Source: Ethanoligenens harbinense YUAN-3
GTDB taxonomy: Bacteria > Bacillota > Clostridia > Oscillospirales > Ethanoligenentaceae
NCBI RefSeq assembly: GCF_000178115.2
Contig: NC_014828.1
Coordinates: 2,679,501 to 2,743,500, forward strand
Direction of reading: 5' to 3'
Length of the DNA: 64,000 bases
A program made the translations under genes and the position numbers. The notes beneath the pieces are model-generated. The model had not been told where the DNA came from, made no database searches, and was given only the letters and a program-made list of their open reading frames with translations. Below are positions 50,667-59,744 of the stretch, one piece after another (positions within the stretch are counted from its first letter, which is position 1; each line of letters begins with the position of its first letter).

Positions 50667-52907
50667 TCAGGCTGGCATGGAGACCAGCGCCGCCCGGATC
50701 TGTTCGCGCAGCGCTTCGTCGCCGCACCGTTCCAGTGCCTGTTCGTAATATATTTTGGAGCATTTTTTCAGCCCCATGCGGCTGTAGATATCCCCGGCGT
50801 TATACAGCAGATCCGCATCGTCCGGGAAACGCAGAAGACCCGCCCGCACGATAAGGGCCGCGCGTTCATCCTGCCCGAGGTAATAGGCGGTGACCGCCGC
50901 CATGGAATACCACGGTGCATCCGGCTCGGCAAGATCGCGCAGAACAGCCAGCGCCGCCTGTGCGGTGTGAAAATCGCCCCGCTCCAGATGAGCGGCCACC
51001 CGTGCCTGCTCCGCCGCCATATCCGGCTGCTTATCCGCCCGGAAAGCCCGCAGGCGCTTTTCCGCTGATTCCAGCATGCCATCCGCCGCCGGGCCATCCG
51101 CCCCCTGCGCTTTTGCCAACCGAAGCAGGTCCTCCGCCTCGCCCATGCGGCCCAAGCGACAGGTGTAATATCCGCGCAGGAACACGGTCTCCGGCGAAAG
51201 CGGCGCGGCCTCCACGGCAGCCAGCGCGGCGGAATACGCAAATGATTTTTCGAGCTGCTCCGCAAAAGCCTGGGCAAGCCCGGTTCCCAACTGCTCCGCC
51301 GCAGTGCGGGCAATCTGCGCGGACAGCGCGCCGCCTCGCAGACGGTCGGCTTCCACCACCAGACTGGCGATCTGTGGAATATCGTCCTCGGCCACCGGCG
51401 CGTCGGCCACGCCCAGCGCCGCCTGCTGGCAGGGCGGTGCGACCGATTTGGCGTGCTCCAGCGCGTCCGCGTTCTGCGCAAGCACGGCGCAGAGCAGCGC
51501 GCGCATGGCCGAGTCCTTGTTCTTTGCTCCCACCGCATTGAGGTAAAAAAAGTTGGATGCGCCCAGATAATCGCCGTTGCCCGCCTGAATAAAACCGGAC
51601 AGAGTGGCGTCGATGTCCTTTGCCCCCTGCCTGTCCCGCATATAGGCATAACCGAATGTGGCGGGCTTAGACATATAGTACATCATGACGGCGCCCAGCA
51701 TCTGCGGCTTGACGGCGTCATCCAGCGACAGGAAAAAATCCTGCGCGAACGCATCGGCATGCAGGTCGCCCATCGGCTTGACAATGGCCAGCATGCGCAG
51801 CATGGCGGCATTGTTCTTTGCATGGCGCGACAGATCGGCAAACAGATCCAGCGCACCCACCGCATCACCCAGCGCCCACTTGCACAATCCGCGGAAATAA
51901 TCGATGCGCTCCATCTCCGCACCGACAGAGTCGCAGTCCGCGCCATCATAGACAGCGGAGCGTTTCACCGCGCGGTCGAACTGCTCGAGCGCCTGCGCAA
52001 ACATTCTCCGGCGATAATCGTACCGCGCACGGGCATAGGCAGCGTCGGGATAGCCGGGAAAATCCCGCTCCAGCATGGAAATCCATTCGTCCAGCTCTTC
52101 CAGCGGACCTTCTTCCTTTTCCAGGCTGTTGATGCTGTTGATGTATGGCTTGGCTTCCAGCCCCAGCATACGTACGCCGGTTTTCCTCCTGCCCTCCAGA
52201 TAGGCGCGCGCTTCGGCGCGTGTTTCCTCGTGGCGGTTCATGCCCGAATAACAGTCGCACATATAGGCATGCAGCGCCGCTTCCCGCGTCGGTTCCGGGT
52301 GCGTTTCCAGTTCCTTTTGCAGCAGACGCAGGTTGCGCGCCAGCTTCCCCTCAAACCGATCGGAGGAATAGCCGGTATGATAATAGAAAAACTGCAGTTT
52401 GGGAACGGTGGCGATTTCCAGCCCCTGCGGTGAAAAAATGCTCTCGTGAATGGGAAAACGGTAGCGCAGGCCGGCGCGGAAAATGCGGATGACTCCTACC
52501 TCGCTTTTCTGCCGGCCGCTGGCATCGTCGAGGTTCACCTCACGGGCCATCACGCAGTTTTTCCCTTTGCGCTCGGCGTTTTCGATCACCCGGCGCACCT
52601 GTGTGCCGCAGTTTTCGCTGAAATACTGGTCGGCATCGAGGCAAATGATCCAGTCGCCCGATGCGGCCTCTATTGCAAAGTTTTTGGCAGCGGAGAAATC
52701 ATCGCACCAATCAAAATGCAGCACCGTCGCGCCGCATTCTTCGGCAATGCGCACGGTGTCGTCGGTGGAGCCGGTATCCACCACAATGATCTCGTCAACA
52801 AACTCTTTATAACTGTTTATGCAACGGGCAATGTTTTTCGCCTCGTTTTTTGCAATGGTGCAGGCGGAGATCTTCACGTCCCCTTTTTTACGGGTATAGG
52901 CCTTCAT
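50667..52907 (-). CDS. GT2 glycosyltransferase with TPR-like repeats, candidate flagellin glycosyltransferase
   Basis: 746 residues. N-terminal GT-A domain of the SunS/TPR-GT2 family: ISACTIAKNEAKNIARC, IIVVDTGSTDDTV, DWIICLDADQYF (DAD 91-93). The remaining about 480 residues are helical repeats with TPR character (for example AYARARYDYRRRMFAQALEQ split by the A-Y-A-Y spacing, and LLYNAGDIYSRMGL near the end). No membrane segment, so cytoplasmic. It lies between flagellin and cheA and is the likely source of O-glycans on flagellin Ser/Thr; acceptor is inference from position. The ATG at 52907 follows AAGAGGTGA. Confidence 0.85.
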   Translation of the reverse strand: MKAYTRKKGDVKISACTIAKNEAKNIARCINSYKEFVDEIIVVDTGSTDDTVRIAEECGATVLHFDWCDDFSAAKNFAIEAASGDWIICLDADQYFSENCGTQVRRVIENAERKGKNCVMAREVNLDDASGRQKSEVGVIRIFRAGLRYRFPIHESIFSPQGLEIATVPKLQFFYYHTGYSSDRFEGKLARNLRLLQKELETHPEPTREAALHAYMCDCYSGMNRHEETRAEARAYLEGRRKTGVRMLGLEAKPYINSINSLEKEEGPLEELDEWISMLERDFPGYPDAAYARARYDYRRRMFAQALEQFDRAVKRSAVYDGADCDSVGAEMERIDYFRGLCKWALGDAVGALDLFADLSRHAKNNAAMLRMLAIVKPMGDLHADAFAQDFFLSLDDAVKPQMLGAVMMYYMSKPATFGYAYMRDRQGAKDIDATLSGFIQAGNGDYLGASNFFYLNAVGAKNKDSAMRALLCAVLAQNADALEHAKSVAPPCQQAALGVADAPVAEDDIPQIASLVVEADRLRGGALSAQIARTAAEQLGTGLAQAFAEQLEKSFAYSAALAAVEAAPLSPETVFLRGYYTCRLGRMGEAEDLLRLAKAQGADGPAADGMLESAEKRLRAFRADKQPDMAAEQARVAAHLERGDFHTAQAALAVLRDLAEPDAPWYSMAAVTAYYLGQDERAALIVRAGLLRFPDDADLLYNAGDIYSRMGLKKCSKIYYEQALERCGDEALREQIRAALVSMPA

Positions 52908-52936
52908 GCACTCACCTCTTAAAACCATGATAGCAT

Positions 52937-52945
52937 ATTTTGCCG
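52937..52945 (-). promoter_or_regulatory. possible extended -10 promoter of the glycosyltransferase-che operon
   Basis: Minus-strand sequence TGCTATCAT lies about 25-35 bases before the start; the -35 is poor. The coordinates are approximate to a few bases. Confidence 0.3.
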
Positions 52946-52997
52946 AAAACATACAGCCCAAGCGCGTGCATTTTCGACACTTTTCCGCAAAAATGCC

Positions 52998-53025
52998 AAA
53001 AGGCGGGGCTTTCGCCCCGCCTTTT
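52998..53025 (-). terminator. terminator of flagellin
   Basis: Perfect 12-bp stem (52998-53009 with 53014-53025), four-base loop, T-run on both strands; 19 bases beyond the hag stop. Confidence 0.92.
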
Positions 53026-53043
53026 GAAAAGGGAAAACCGAAC

Positions 53044-54816
53044 TTATGATTTGAGGAGGGAGAGCATGCCCTGCGGCAGCTGGTTGGCCTGCGCGAGCAT
53101 GGCCTGCGCGGACTGCACCAGGATATTGTTCTTGGTGTAGTTCATCATTTCCTGCGCGACGTCGGTGTCGGTCAGGGTAGACTGCGCGGCGGTCAGGTTC
53201 TGGCTCTCGATGTCCAGCGTATCGCCCGCATAGGTGAAGCGGTTCTGATAGGCGCCCATCTTGGAACGCAGCTTGGAAACCGTGTCGATGGCGGTCTGGA
53301 TGGTGTTGATGGCGTTCGAGCCGGTAAGAGAAAGCGCCGTGGCGGCTTCGCCCACGCCGGTGCCCACACCCAGAGCGGAAACACTGACGGCATCCAGATA
53401 CGAGGTGCTTTCGGTCACATTGATCTTGCCCGTAGTCGAATTTGTAGTCAACTGGCCACCGGTAACGGATCCGGTAAACGTGGCGGTTTCACCATTCGTG
53501 TCTTTCACAACCTGCCCGTTGACATCGGTGAGCGTGAAGGTGGTATTGGTACCGCTGCCCGCGATATTCGCGGTATAAGTTGCCGTGCCCAGTGTCACAC
53601 TTGCAGTTTTGCCGCCAACATTCAAGCCTGTTGCGGAAAGCTTCTTACTTGCATCCGCCGTACCGGTAAAGACCAACTTGCTGCCGCTGCTGTCTTTTAC
53701 CACATTGCCATCCGCATCCGTCAATGTGAAATAAACGTTCCCAGCAGAAGCCGTCTGCATAACCGTGGTCGCACTGGAATCTGAATAGAGGGAAGCCGTA
53801 TAAGCTACGCCATTGATTGTCACAGTGGCGGTAGCCGGATCAGCTCCTGCTGTGCCATCTGTTGTGTCGGTAGCTGCTATGTTAGTGCCGCCGGTGGTTG
53901 TCTGAGAGCCAACAAGCGTGACCGCTGTCGCCGAAACCGCCGTGCCGGCCGTGCCGCCCTGCACACCGGTCAGGTCATAGTTGATGGTGGTTGCGGTGAT
54001 GTTGCCCGCCGTAAAGAGCGCGGAGTTGGCAATGGAATAGGTGGTGGTGCCGTTCGCAGTCGTGGCGCTGACCGCCGCGGTGAAAGCGGTGGTAACAGCA
54101 GTCGACATGACCTGATTGCCGTCGGAATCCTTAAACGTGGCATAGATGGAACCGTCGGAAGCGGTGTTCAGTGTGACCGCATAGGTATCGGTGCCGGAAG
54201 AAGTGGAAACAAAGTACTGGTAGCCGTCCGCCGCGTCGCCGGAAAGCGTGGTGCTGCCCGTGGCGCTTGTGGCGGCAGAAGCGGAAACCAGCGTGGAAGT
54301 GGTGACGACGGTGCCGCCCAGCGTGAGGTTGATGGTCTGGCCGGAATCGGCGCCGATCTGGATCTGGAGGCCGCTGTTGGAGAACAGGCCCTCGCTGTCG
54401 GTCTGGCCGAACACGTTTTTGGTGTTGTAGGTGGTCTGGTCGGAAATGCGGTTGATCTCCTGCGCCAGCGCGTTGGCCTGATCCTGCAGGTTGCTCTTAT
54501 CGGTGTCGTTCTGGGTGTCGTTCTGCGCCTGCACGGCGAGGGTACGCATCTTCTGCAGGATGTCCTGCACGTTGCCGAGCGCGCCCTCGGAGGTCTGGAT
54601 GAGGGAGTTGCCGTTGGAAACGTTCTCCTGCGCCTGATTCAAACCGTTGATCTGGGCCTGCATCTTCTGCGAGATGGCAAGACCGGAAGCATCGTCCGCG
54701 GCTTTGTTGATTTTGGAACCGGTGGACAGTTTCTGCAGGGAATCCTGCACGGCTGAGGTGTTTTTCTGCAGGTTGCTCAGGGTGTTGAGCGCTGCAATGT
54801 TGTGGTTGATGACCAT
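53044..54816 (-). CDS. hag: flagellin, large with expanded variable region
   Basis: 590 residues. Conserved N-terminal D0/D1 (MVINHNIAALNTL, DDASGLAISQKMQAQI, GALGNVQDILQKMR) and C-terminal D1/D0 (AINTIQTAID, NRFTYAGDTLDIESQN, ending LPQGMLSLLKS). Between about residues 165 and 490 is a Thr/Ala/Gly-rich region with at least two similar Ig-like modules; B. subtilis Hag (304 residues) lacks this. AAGGAGG precedes the ATG at 54816. Transcription from a sigma-D promoter and translation under CsrA hairpin control are both supported by leader sequence. It is monocistronic. Confidence 0.96.
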   Translation of the reverse strand: MVINHNIAALNTLSNLQKNTSAVQDSLQKLSTGSKINKAADDASGLAISQKMQAQINGLNQAQENVSNGNSLIQTSEGALGNVQDILQKMRTLAVQAQNDTQNDTDKSNLQDQANALAQEINRISDQTTYNTKNVFGQTDSEGLFSNSGLQIQIGADSGQTINLTLGGTVVTTSTLVSASAATSATGSTTLSGDAADGYQYFVSTSSGTDTYAVTLNTASDGSIYATFKDSDGNQVMSTAVTTAFTAAVSATTANGTTTYSIANSALFTAGNITATTINYDLTGVQGGTAGTAVSATAVTLVGSQTTTGGTNIAATDTTDGTAGADPATATVTINGVAYTASLYSDSSATTVMQTASAGNVYFTLTDADGNVVKDSSGSKLVFTGTADASKKLSATGLNVGGKTASVTLGTATYTANIAGSGTNTTFTLTDVNGQVVKDTNGETATFTGSVTGGQLTTNSTTGKINVTESTSYLDAVSVSALGVGTGVGEAATALSLTGSNAINTIQTAIDTVSKLRSKMGAYQNRFTYAGDTLDIESQNLTAAQSTLTDTDVAQEMMNYTKNNILVQSAQAMLAQANQLPQGMLSLLKS

Positions 54817-54821
54817 AATTC

Positions 54822-54858
54822 TTCCTCCTTGATGATGAAAGGGAAATCCTTTTCCCTT
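54822..54858 (-). promoter_or_regulatory. CsrA-binding hairpin and Shine-Dalgarno in the hag leader
   Basis: AAGGGAAA (54858-54851 read on the minus strand) pairs with TTTCCCTT (54846-54839), closing an AGGA loop; the GGA-in-loop is the CsrA signature. The Shine-Dalgarno AAGGAGGAA (54830-54822) holds the second GGA, so CsrA could bridge both and block ribosomes, as in B. subtilis hag. Confidence 0.75.
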
Positions 54859-54891
54859 GCCTTTCGGCATTGTTTTTGAGCTTCACTCTAT

Positions 54892-54918
54892 GTATCGGCG
54901 CTTAAATTCGGCACTTTA
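54892..54918 (-). promoter_or_regulatory. sigma-D promoter of hag
   Basis: Minus-strand TAAA (54918-54915), 15-bp spacer, GCCGATAC (54899-54892), an almost exact match to TAAA-N15-GCCGATAT, about 75 bases before the hag ATG. Confidence 0.92.
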
Positions 54919-54936
54919 GCGCTTTTTAGAAAAAAT

Positions 54937-55194
54937 TTAGGACGGTTTTCCTTCCGGGGGCAGCGAAGAGATATCCCCCAGCGCCGCGGCCAGGCTTTGC
55001 AGATCGGCCGACACGCCGGCAGCTTCGCGGTTGAAATCGGTCGCCTCCTGCAGCAGCTCCTTGCGCAGCACGGGCAGCGCGCGCGGCGCCGCAATGCCGA
55101 TCTTCACCTTATCCCCCTGCTGCTCGAGCACTGTGATCTCGATCTCATCGCCAATCAGAAACGATTCTCCCTTTTTGCGGGTGATGACCAACAT
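54937..55194 (-). CDS. csrA: carbon storage regulator CsrA
   Basis: 85 residues. Conserved core MLVITRKKGESFLIGDEIEI, then VKIGIAAPRALPVLRKEL. RNA-binding translational repressor; here it probably represses hag. It starts one base after the fliW stop (TGAGATG), implying coupled translation. The C-terminal about 25 residues extend beyond the usual 60-75-residue length. Confidence 0.95.
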   Translation of the reverse strand: MLVITRKKGESFLIGDEIEITVLEQQGDKVKIGIAAPRALPVLRKELLQEATDFNREAAGVSADLQSLAAALGDISSLPPEGKPS

Positions 55195-55195
55195 C

Positions 55196-55636
55196 TCAAA
55201 CGCCCTCCCTTGCCGGGAGATAATACCGCATGGGATAGCGGTCGTCTTCCAGAATGATCTGCACCCCCAGCCGCGCCGTGGAATTGACCGCCACCGGGCA
55301 CTTCAGGTTGAGAAACAGCCGGCCACCCGCCTGCGGCAGGTTGGCGATGACCAAATACCGTGGGCTTTCCTGCGCGCCGAGCGCCAGCGCGGCCCCGGCT
55401 CCTGTGGGGACGGGCGGGCAATAATCCCGGAAAAGCGCCGCCGCATCCAGCACGGCAAAGCAAACGCCCCGGTCTGTGGCGCTTTGCAGCCACATAAAGG
55501 GATTCTGCGGGTTCCTCCGATCTTTCAACAATGCAAAAAGCCTGTGCGTCTCAAATCCGTACAGGCCCTGCGGAAAACGGAACAACTCCTGTTCGGCCAC
55601 TTCTACCGGGCCGGATTCTTTTGTATCAATCTGCAT
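55196..55636 (-). CDS. fliW: flagellar assembly factor FliW
   Basis: 146 residues, ELFRFPQGLYGFETHRLFAL and a beta-rich core typical of FliW. It binds CsrA to relieve repression and also binds flagellin, so free flagellin releases CsrA. Ends one base before the csrA ATG. The middle contains an Ala/Gly-rich stretch (PTGAGAALALGAQ) not conserved in the family. Confidence 0.93.
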   Translation of the reverse strand: MQIDTKESGPVEVAEQELFRFPQGLYGFETHRLFALLKDRRNPQNPFMWLQSATDRGVCFAVLDAAALFRDYCPPVPTGAGAALALGAQESPRYLVIANLPQAGGRLFLNLKCPVAVNSTARLGVQIILEDDRYPMRYYLPAREGV

Positions 55637-55687
55637 ACATCTCTCCTGCGGGCGCGGGCCCGCTCATCCACGCAACCGGCGGCGCGC

Positions 55688-56245
55688 TCACGCCTGCGCC
55701 GAGAAGTGCAGCTCCGGCTGCTGTGCCATCCAGATGGAAATCTGCGCCGGGCGATCCTCGGAGATAGACGCGCTCTGATGAATCGTCCACTGGATATGCG
55801 TCTGATCCGGCTGGATTGAATAGGAAAACACATTGTCCGTAAAGGATATTTGCGGCGGCGCAGAGGGCACGAAACGCAGGCCATAGGTCGGCATAGCCGG
55901 CACTGCCTGCTCCAGCGCATGCCGGGCGATCGCGTTTTTGTTGCGCGCCATCGAGCGGTAGACTCGCCCCATCTCGTTATATTGGCGGGCGGCTTCATCC
56001 ACAGCCTGCTTCCCCCGCTGTGCGAAATCGCTTACCAGTTGAGCAACGGTCTCGTGCCCTTCTTCCGATTTGGCCTCGGTGGCATCGACGGAAAGCCGTG
56101 GATGCTCTGCCTGCACCGAAACGCTCCCTTTTTCTTTGGTGATTTCCATAGAAGCCGCGGGCATACGGGTATCCAGCCGAAGGTTCTGCGCCTGCATGTC
56201 CAGACGCGCCGGACTCGCCTGGATGGTCAGGCGGAACACGTCCAT
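55688..56245 (-). CDS. DUF6470 family protein (YviE-like)
   Basis: 185 residues in the exact position of B. subtilis yviE, between flgL and fliW. Conserved opening LTIQASPARLDM and the helical ARQYNEMGRVYRSMA segment. No signal peptide. Function unknown; flagellar context is conserved in Firmicutes. 14-15 bases separate it from flgL. Confidence 0.85.
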   Translation of the reverse strand: MDVFRLTIQASPARLDMQAQNLRLDTRMPAASMEITKEKGSVSVQAEHPRLSVDATEAKSEEGHETVAQLVSDFAQRGKQAVDEAARQYNEMGRVYRSMARNKNAIARHALEQAVPAMPTYGLRFVPSAPPQISFTDNVFSYSIQPDQTHIQWTIHQSASISEDRPAQISIWMAQQPELHFSAQA

Positions 56246-56259
56246 TTTGCGTCACCCGC

Positions 56260-57570
56260 TTATTTGAGATATTCCGTCAGATTGTTCTGCAGGATGGAAT
56301 TGCTGATGGCCAGCGTGGCCTGATACGCCATCAGGTGCAGCGAATATTGGGTATAAGCCGTGGTGGTGTCCACATCCTCCACGTTGGAAAGGCGCTGCGT
56401 CGCGTTTGTGTTATCCGCGCTGTATTTATTGGAAAGGAACGTGAGCATGTTCTGCTTGGCGCCCAGGACGGCATTGGTAAGCGACGCGGCATCCATCGAC
56501 TGGGTGTTCAGCGTCTGAGAGGCGCTCACCGTGCTCGTGTCGTCGTTGTTCAGCGCCGTCGCCGTTGCCCCGAAATTGTCATAGACATTCTGGCTGCCGG
56601 AAGCGGTAACGTTCTGCAATAAAAAGCTGAGCGGGTCGGTGGATGCCTCAAACGCCGTACCCGCCGCCACGTTGCCGGAAGAATCCATCTGCGTGCCGTA
56701 TCCGAGATCGACCGGATAGGAACGCGTCATCGCGCTGTTTTCCGTGCTGTAATAGGCCAGGTCGTTCACGGTGGTCGAAGATGTCTGCGCGCTGTCGTTG
56801 ATTTTTGCCACCGGAATGTATTTGCCTGTGCCCGGCGTCTGATACAGCAGCTTGCCTTCGATATCGGATTCCGAAAGAGCGGCGGACACCGTTGCATTAC
56901 CGGAGCCATCTATCGTAACGTCCACAACGGGCGCTACCGTCAGAGCGGACGAGGCCGCCCCAAGCGCCGTGGAGCCATCGGCGGAATCCGCCGTTATCGC
57001 TGCTTCCGCCGCCGACTGCTTATCCGCCGCGGTACCCGTCGTGCCGTTATAAGCGGTCTCATACACGTTTTTATACGCCGTCACATAATTGGAATACGCC
57101 GTGTAATCGCTTTCCGAGCCTGCCTTGAACGGCGGGTTGCCGGAGGCGCTGCCGCCGAACACATATTGCCCGGTAGACGATGTGGAGTTGAGCGCACTGA
57201 GGATCTCCGTCTGGTCATATTGCAGATTGGTGGCCAGCGTGGAGTTGTTGACGCTGCTGTCGGTGCCGGAGTTGGCCGCGGCATTGAGCGTGGTGTTGGC
57301 ACTCTGCAAAATGCTGTAGTAGGTCTTATTCACCGTGGACTCCGTATCCGTCAGCCACGCCTGCGTGTTCGTGATGTTTTTCTGGTAGCGCTCGATGGTG
57401 TTCAACTGCCCGTTGGCGGCGATCATCTCCGCGGCATCCACCGGGTCCTGCGACGCACGGGAATACATCTGGCCGGAGGAAAGCTTCTGGGTGTCGTCGG
57501 ACACCCTTTCCACGTTCTGGTTGAGCTGGTTGGCATATTGGCCCATAATCATGGAATTGGTAATGCGCAT
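56260..57570 (-). CDS. flgL: flagellar hook-associated protein 3 (FlgL)
   Basis: 436 residues, longer than B. subtilis FlgL (about 300). Flagellin-like N-terminus MRITNSMIMGQYANQLNQN and C-terminal coiled coil (LSNVEDVDTTTAYTQ). The extra length is a Ser/Thr/Ala-rich insertion in the middle. Forms the hook-filament junction with FlgK. Confidence 0.95.
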   Translation of the reverse strand: MRITNSMIMGQYANQLNQNVERVSDDTQKLSSGQMYSRASQDPVDAAEMIAANGQLNTIERYQKNITNTQAWLTDTESTVNKTYYSILQSANTTLNAAANSGTDSSVNNSTLATNLQYDQTEILSALNSTSSTGQYVFGGSASGNPPFKAGSESDYTAYSNYVTAYKNVYETAYNGTTGTAADKQSAAEAAITADSADGSTALGAASSALTVAPVVDVTIDGSGNATVSAALSESDIEGKLLYQTPGTGKYIPVAKINDSAQTSSTTVNDLAYYSTENSAMTRSYPVDLGYGTQMDSSGNVAAGTAFEASTDPLSFLLQNVTASGSQNVYDNFGATATALNNDDTSTVSASQTLNTQSMDAASLTNAVLGAKQNMLTFLSNKYSADNTNATQRLSNVEDVDTTTAYTQYSLHLMAYQATLAISNSILQNNLTEYLK

Positions 57571-57592
57571 GTCCTGCTCCTTTCAAACACCT

Positions 57593-59239
57593 TTACTGCG
57601 CCATCGACAGCAGCGTGCCCATCATGTCGTTGATGGTCGTGATGACCCGTGCGCTCGCGCCGTACATCTGCTGGAATTTCATCAAGTTCACCGTTTCCTC
57701 GTCGATCGACACGCTGGAAACGGACTGCCGCTGTGTGTCCAGATCGTTTTTCTGGATCTGGTAGTTGCCTGCCATCGTGGTATCGTCGTTGATGACATTG
57801 GCAATCTTATTCGAGAACGTCGCCGCATAGGACGCCATCGTTCCGTCGGTGTACAAGGTCTTGTGCGCGGACGTATCGTAGGAGGAGACCTGCGCGCTGC
57901 CCAAGGCATTGAGAAATGCCTGCGCATAGGTGCCCACGCTGGTGCCGGTGTAATTGTCACCAAAGAGCGTGTCATCCTTGTTCCATGCATCGCTCAGCGA
58001 GATGGTCGCGGCCGCGTCGGTCGCCACATACGCCGCGGACGCGGTGGGGTCCGACCAGCCCGTGGTATCCGGATATGTCGGAGTCGGCGGGGTCCCGGAG
58101 CCATAGGTGAGCATCTGCGCGCCGCCGCCGCTTGAGGTCGACGTGCTGTTCATGATATCCGCAAACGACTGCGCAAAATCGTTGAGGTGCTCTTTCAGAT
58201 AATGCACGCCCACGTCGCCGTAGCTGCCGGTGCCGCTGCCGTCGCCGTTGAGGATGGCCAGGTAGCCGTTGACCGAGCCGCCGCCAACGGACAAGGTGTT
58301 CCCGCTCCAGCCGGTGCCGGTATTCGTCGCATACGTCGTGCTCTGGTTGTTGGAATCGGATGCGTCCCAGGTAACGGCGGTGGTGGAAAGCCCGCTCGCA
58401 TCCGTCGGGCCGTCGGTAACCACCTTGAGCGTGTGGACAATGTTGTTGCCGTCCACCAGCATGGCGCCGCTGCCCGAGGCAAGGTCGTTTTCCATCTGGA
58501 CGGTCACGCTTCCGTCCGACTGCTCCGTCGCCGAGATGTCCAGATAGCCCGAGAGTTTGTCCAACAGTTGGTTGCGCTGATCACGCAGGTCATTGGCGGG
58601 CTGGCCGCCCACCTCCATGCTCACGATCTGCGTGTTCAGCGTGGAGATGTTTTGGAGAATGCCGTTGATACCGCCACTTTGCGTATCGCCGCTCACCACA
58701 ACGTTGAGGGCGCTCTGTTCCTGTGATTCGAACGTGGTTAGGCTGGAATAGGCCGTCCGGATCTTCGTGACAAGATTTTCCGCATCCGTCTTGATGGTGA
58801 CAGGCAGGCTGCTGGACGCGGGGGACGACTGATAGGAACCGATGTCGTTGATGAGGGTGTTGAGCTGGCCGCTCAGGCCCTGGAGCGTGTCGTTGCCGGA
58901 AGTGGACACCTCATTGAAAATATCCTCTACCTGCCCCAGATCGTTCTGCCGCTGCTCATAGTCGCTGTACTGCGCATTCGCAGTGCGGTAACGCACGTCC
59001 AGAAACCCATCACGCGCCTGCGTGATCTGATTGCTGTTCACGCCGTTGCCCACAAACGGCACCACCGGCTTCCACTGGTAGGCCCCCGTGTTGACGTTTA
59101 CCGCCTGCAGATCGACCATCTGCCTGGAATAGCCGTCTGTCGCGGCGTTGGAGATATTGTGTGCCGTCACGCCAAGCGCAGTCTGCGATGCGGAAAGCCC
59201 GGAAAGGGCGGTGTTCAGCCCTGTATTCAAAGACGCCAT
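57593..59239 (-). CDS. flgK: flagellar hook-associated protein 1 (FlgK)
   Basis: 548 residues. N-terminus with ASLNTGLNTALSGLSASQTAL and the rod/hook signature HNISNAATDGYSRQ; C-terminal EETVNLMKFQQMYGASARVIT. AAGGAG precedes the ATG at 59239; the upstream extension overlaps flgN and is not used. Junction protein between hook and filament. Confidence 0.96.
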   Translation of the reverse strand: MASLNTGLNTALSGLSASQTALGVTAHNISNAATDGYSRQMVDLQAVNVNTGAYQWKPVVPFVGNGVNSNQITQARDGFLDVRYRTANAQYSDYEQRQNDLGQVEDIFNEVSTSGNDTLQGLSGQLNTLINDIGSYQSSPASSSLPVTIKTDAENLVTKIRTAYSSLTTFESQEQSALNVVVSGDTQSGGINGILQNISTLNTQIVSMEVGGQPANDLRDQRNQLLDKLSGYLDISATEQSDGSVTVQMENDLASGSGAMLVDGNNIVHTLKVVTDGPTDASGLSTTAVTWDASDSNNQSTTYATNTGTGWSGNTLSVGGGSVNGYLAILNGDGSGTGSYGDVGVHYLKEHLNDFAQSFADIMNSTSTSSGGGAQMLTYGSGTPPTPTYPDTTGWSDPTASAAYVATDAAATISLSDAWNKDDTLFGDNYTGTSVGTYAQAFLNALGSAQVSSYDTSAHKTLYTDGTMASYAATFSNKIANVINDDTTMAGNYQIQKNDLDTQRQSVSSVSIDEETVNLMKFQQMYGASARVITTINDMMGTLLSMAQ

Positions 59240-59261
59240 ATGTAAACTCCTTCGGCAGCCG

Positions 59262-59741
59262 TTATATTTTCTGATCAATAAACGCGCGGGAGGCGGTTTT
59301 CCGGGCCTCCGCGCCCTGGCTGGTATACAGCGCCTGCGGCTTTTGCATGGTCTTCACCAGATGGTCATATTGCGCAAAGCAGGCGGCGGCGATGGCATGA
59401 TTCTTCTCATTCGCGCGCTGCAGTGCCTGTGCGGCCGCATGCAGCGTTTCCCGGCGGCGGGACAGCGTCTCGGTCCTGTCCGGCGCCTGCCCGATCACGT
59501 CCCGCAGCGTTTTCCCCGCCACGCCGCTTTTTCCCAGCAGGCACTGCTGCCCTTCCTGTACGGCCCGCAACCGCAGCACCAGAGGCTGCTCGGTGTTGAC
59601 GATGGCACCCAGCGCCGCGATGTTGCCCACCTGAAGCGCCGGTGTCTTCAGCAGCGCCTGTTCCAGCAGGGCACGCACGATCTGCTCTTCTTTTTCCAAA
59701 GCCGCTTCCAGTTCTTCCGTCCACGAAGGCACGCGCGCCAC
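59262..59741 (-). CDS. flgN: flagellar chaperone FlgN
   Basis: About 159 residues, Glu/Ala-rich and helical, export chaperone for FlgK and FlgL. Start is GTG: at 59741 it is too close to AGGGGG, at 59732 the spacing is better, so the real N-terminus may be VPSWTEEL. Lies four bases after flgM and 22 before flgK. Confidence 0.88.
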   Translation of the reverse strand: MARVPSWTEELEAALEKEEQIVRALLEQALLKTPALQVGNIAALGAIVNTEQPLVLRLRAVQEGQQCLLGKSGVAGKTLRDVIGQAPDRTETLSRRRETLHAAAQALQRANEKNHAIAAACFAQYDHLVKTMQKPQALYTSQGAEARKTASRAFIDQKI

Positions 59742-59744
59742 CCC

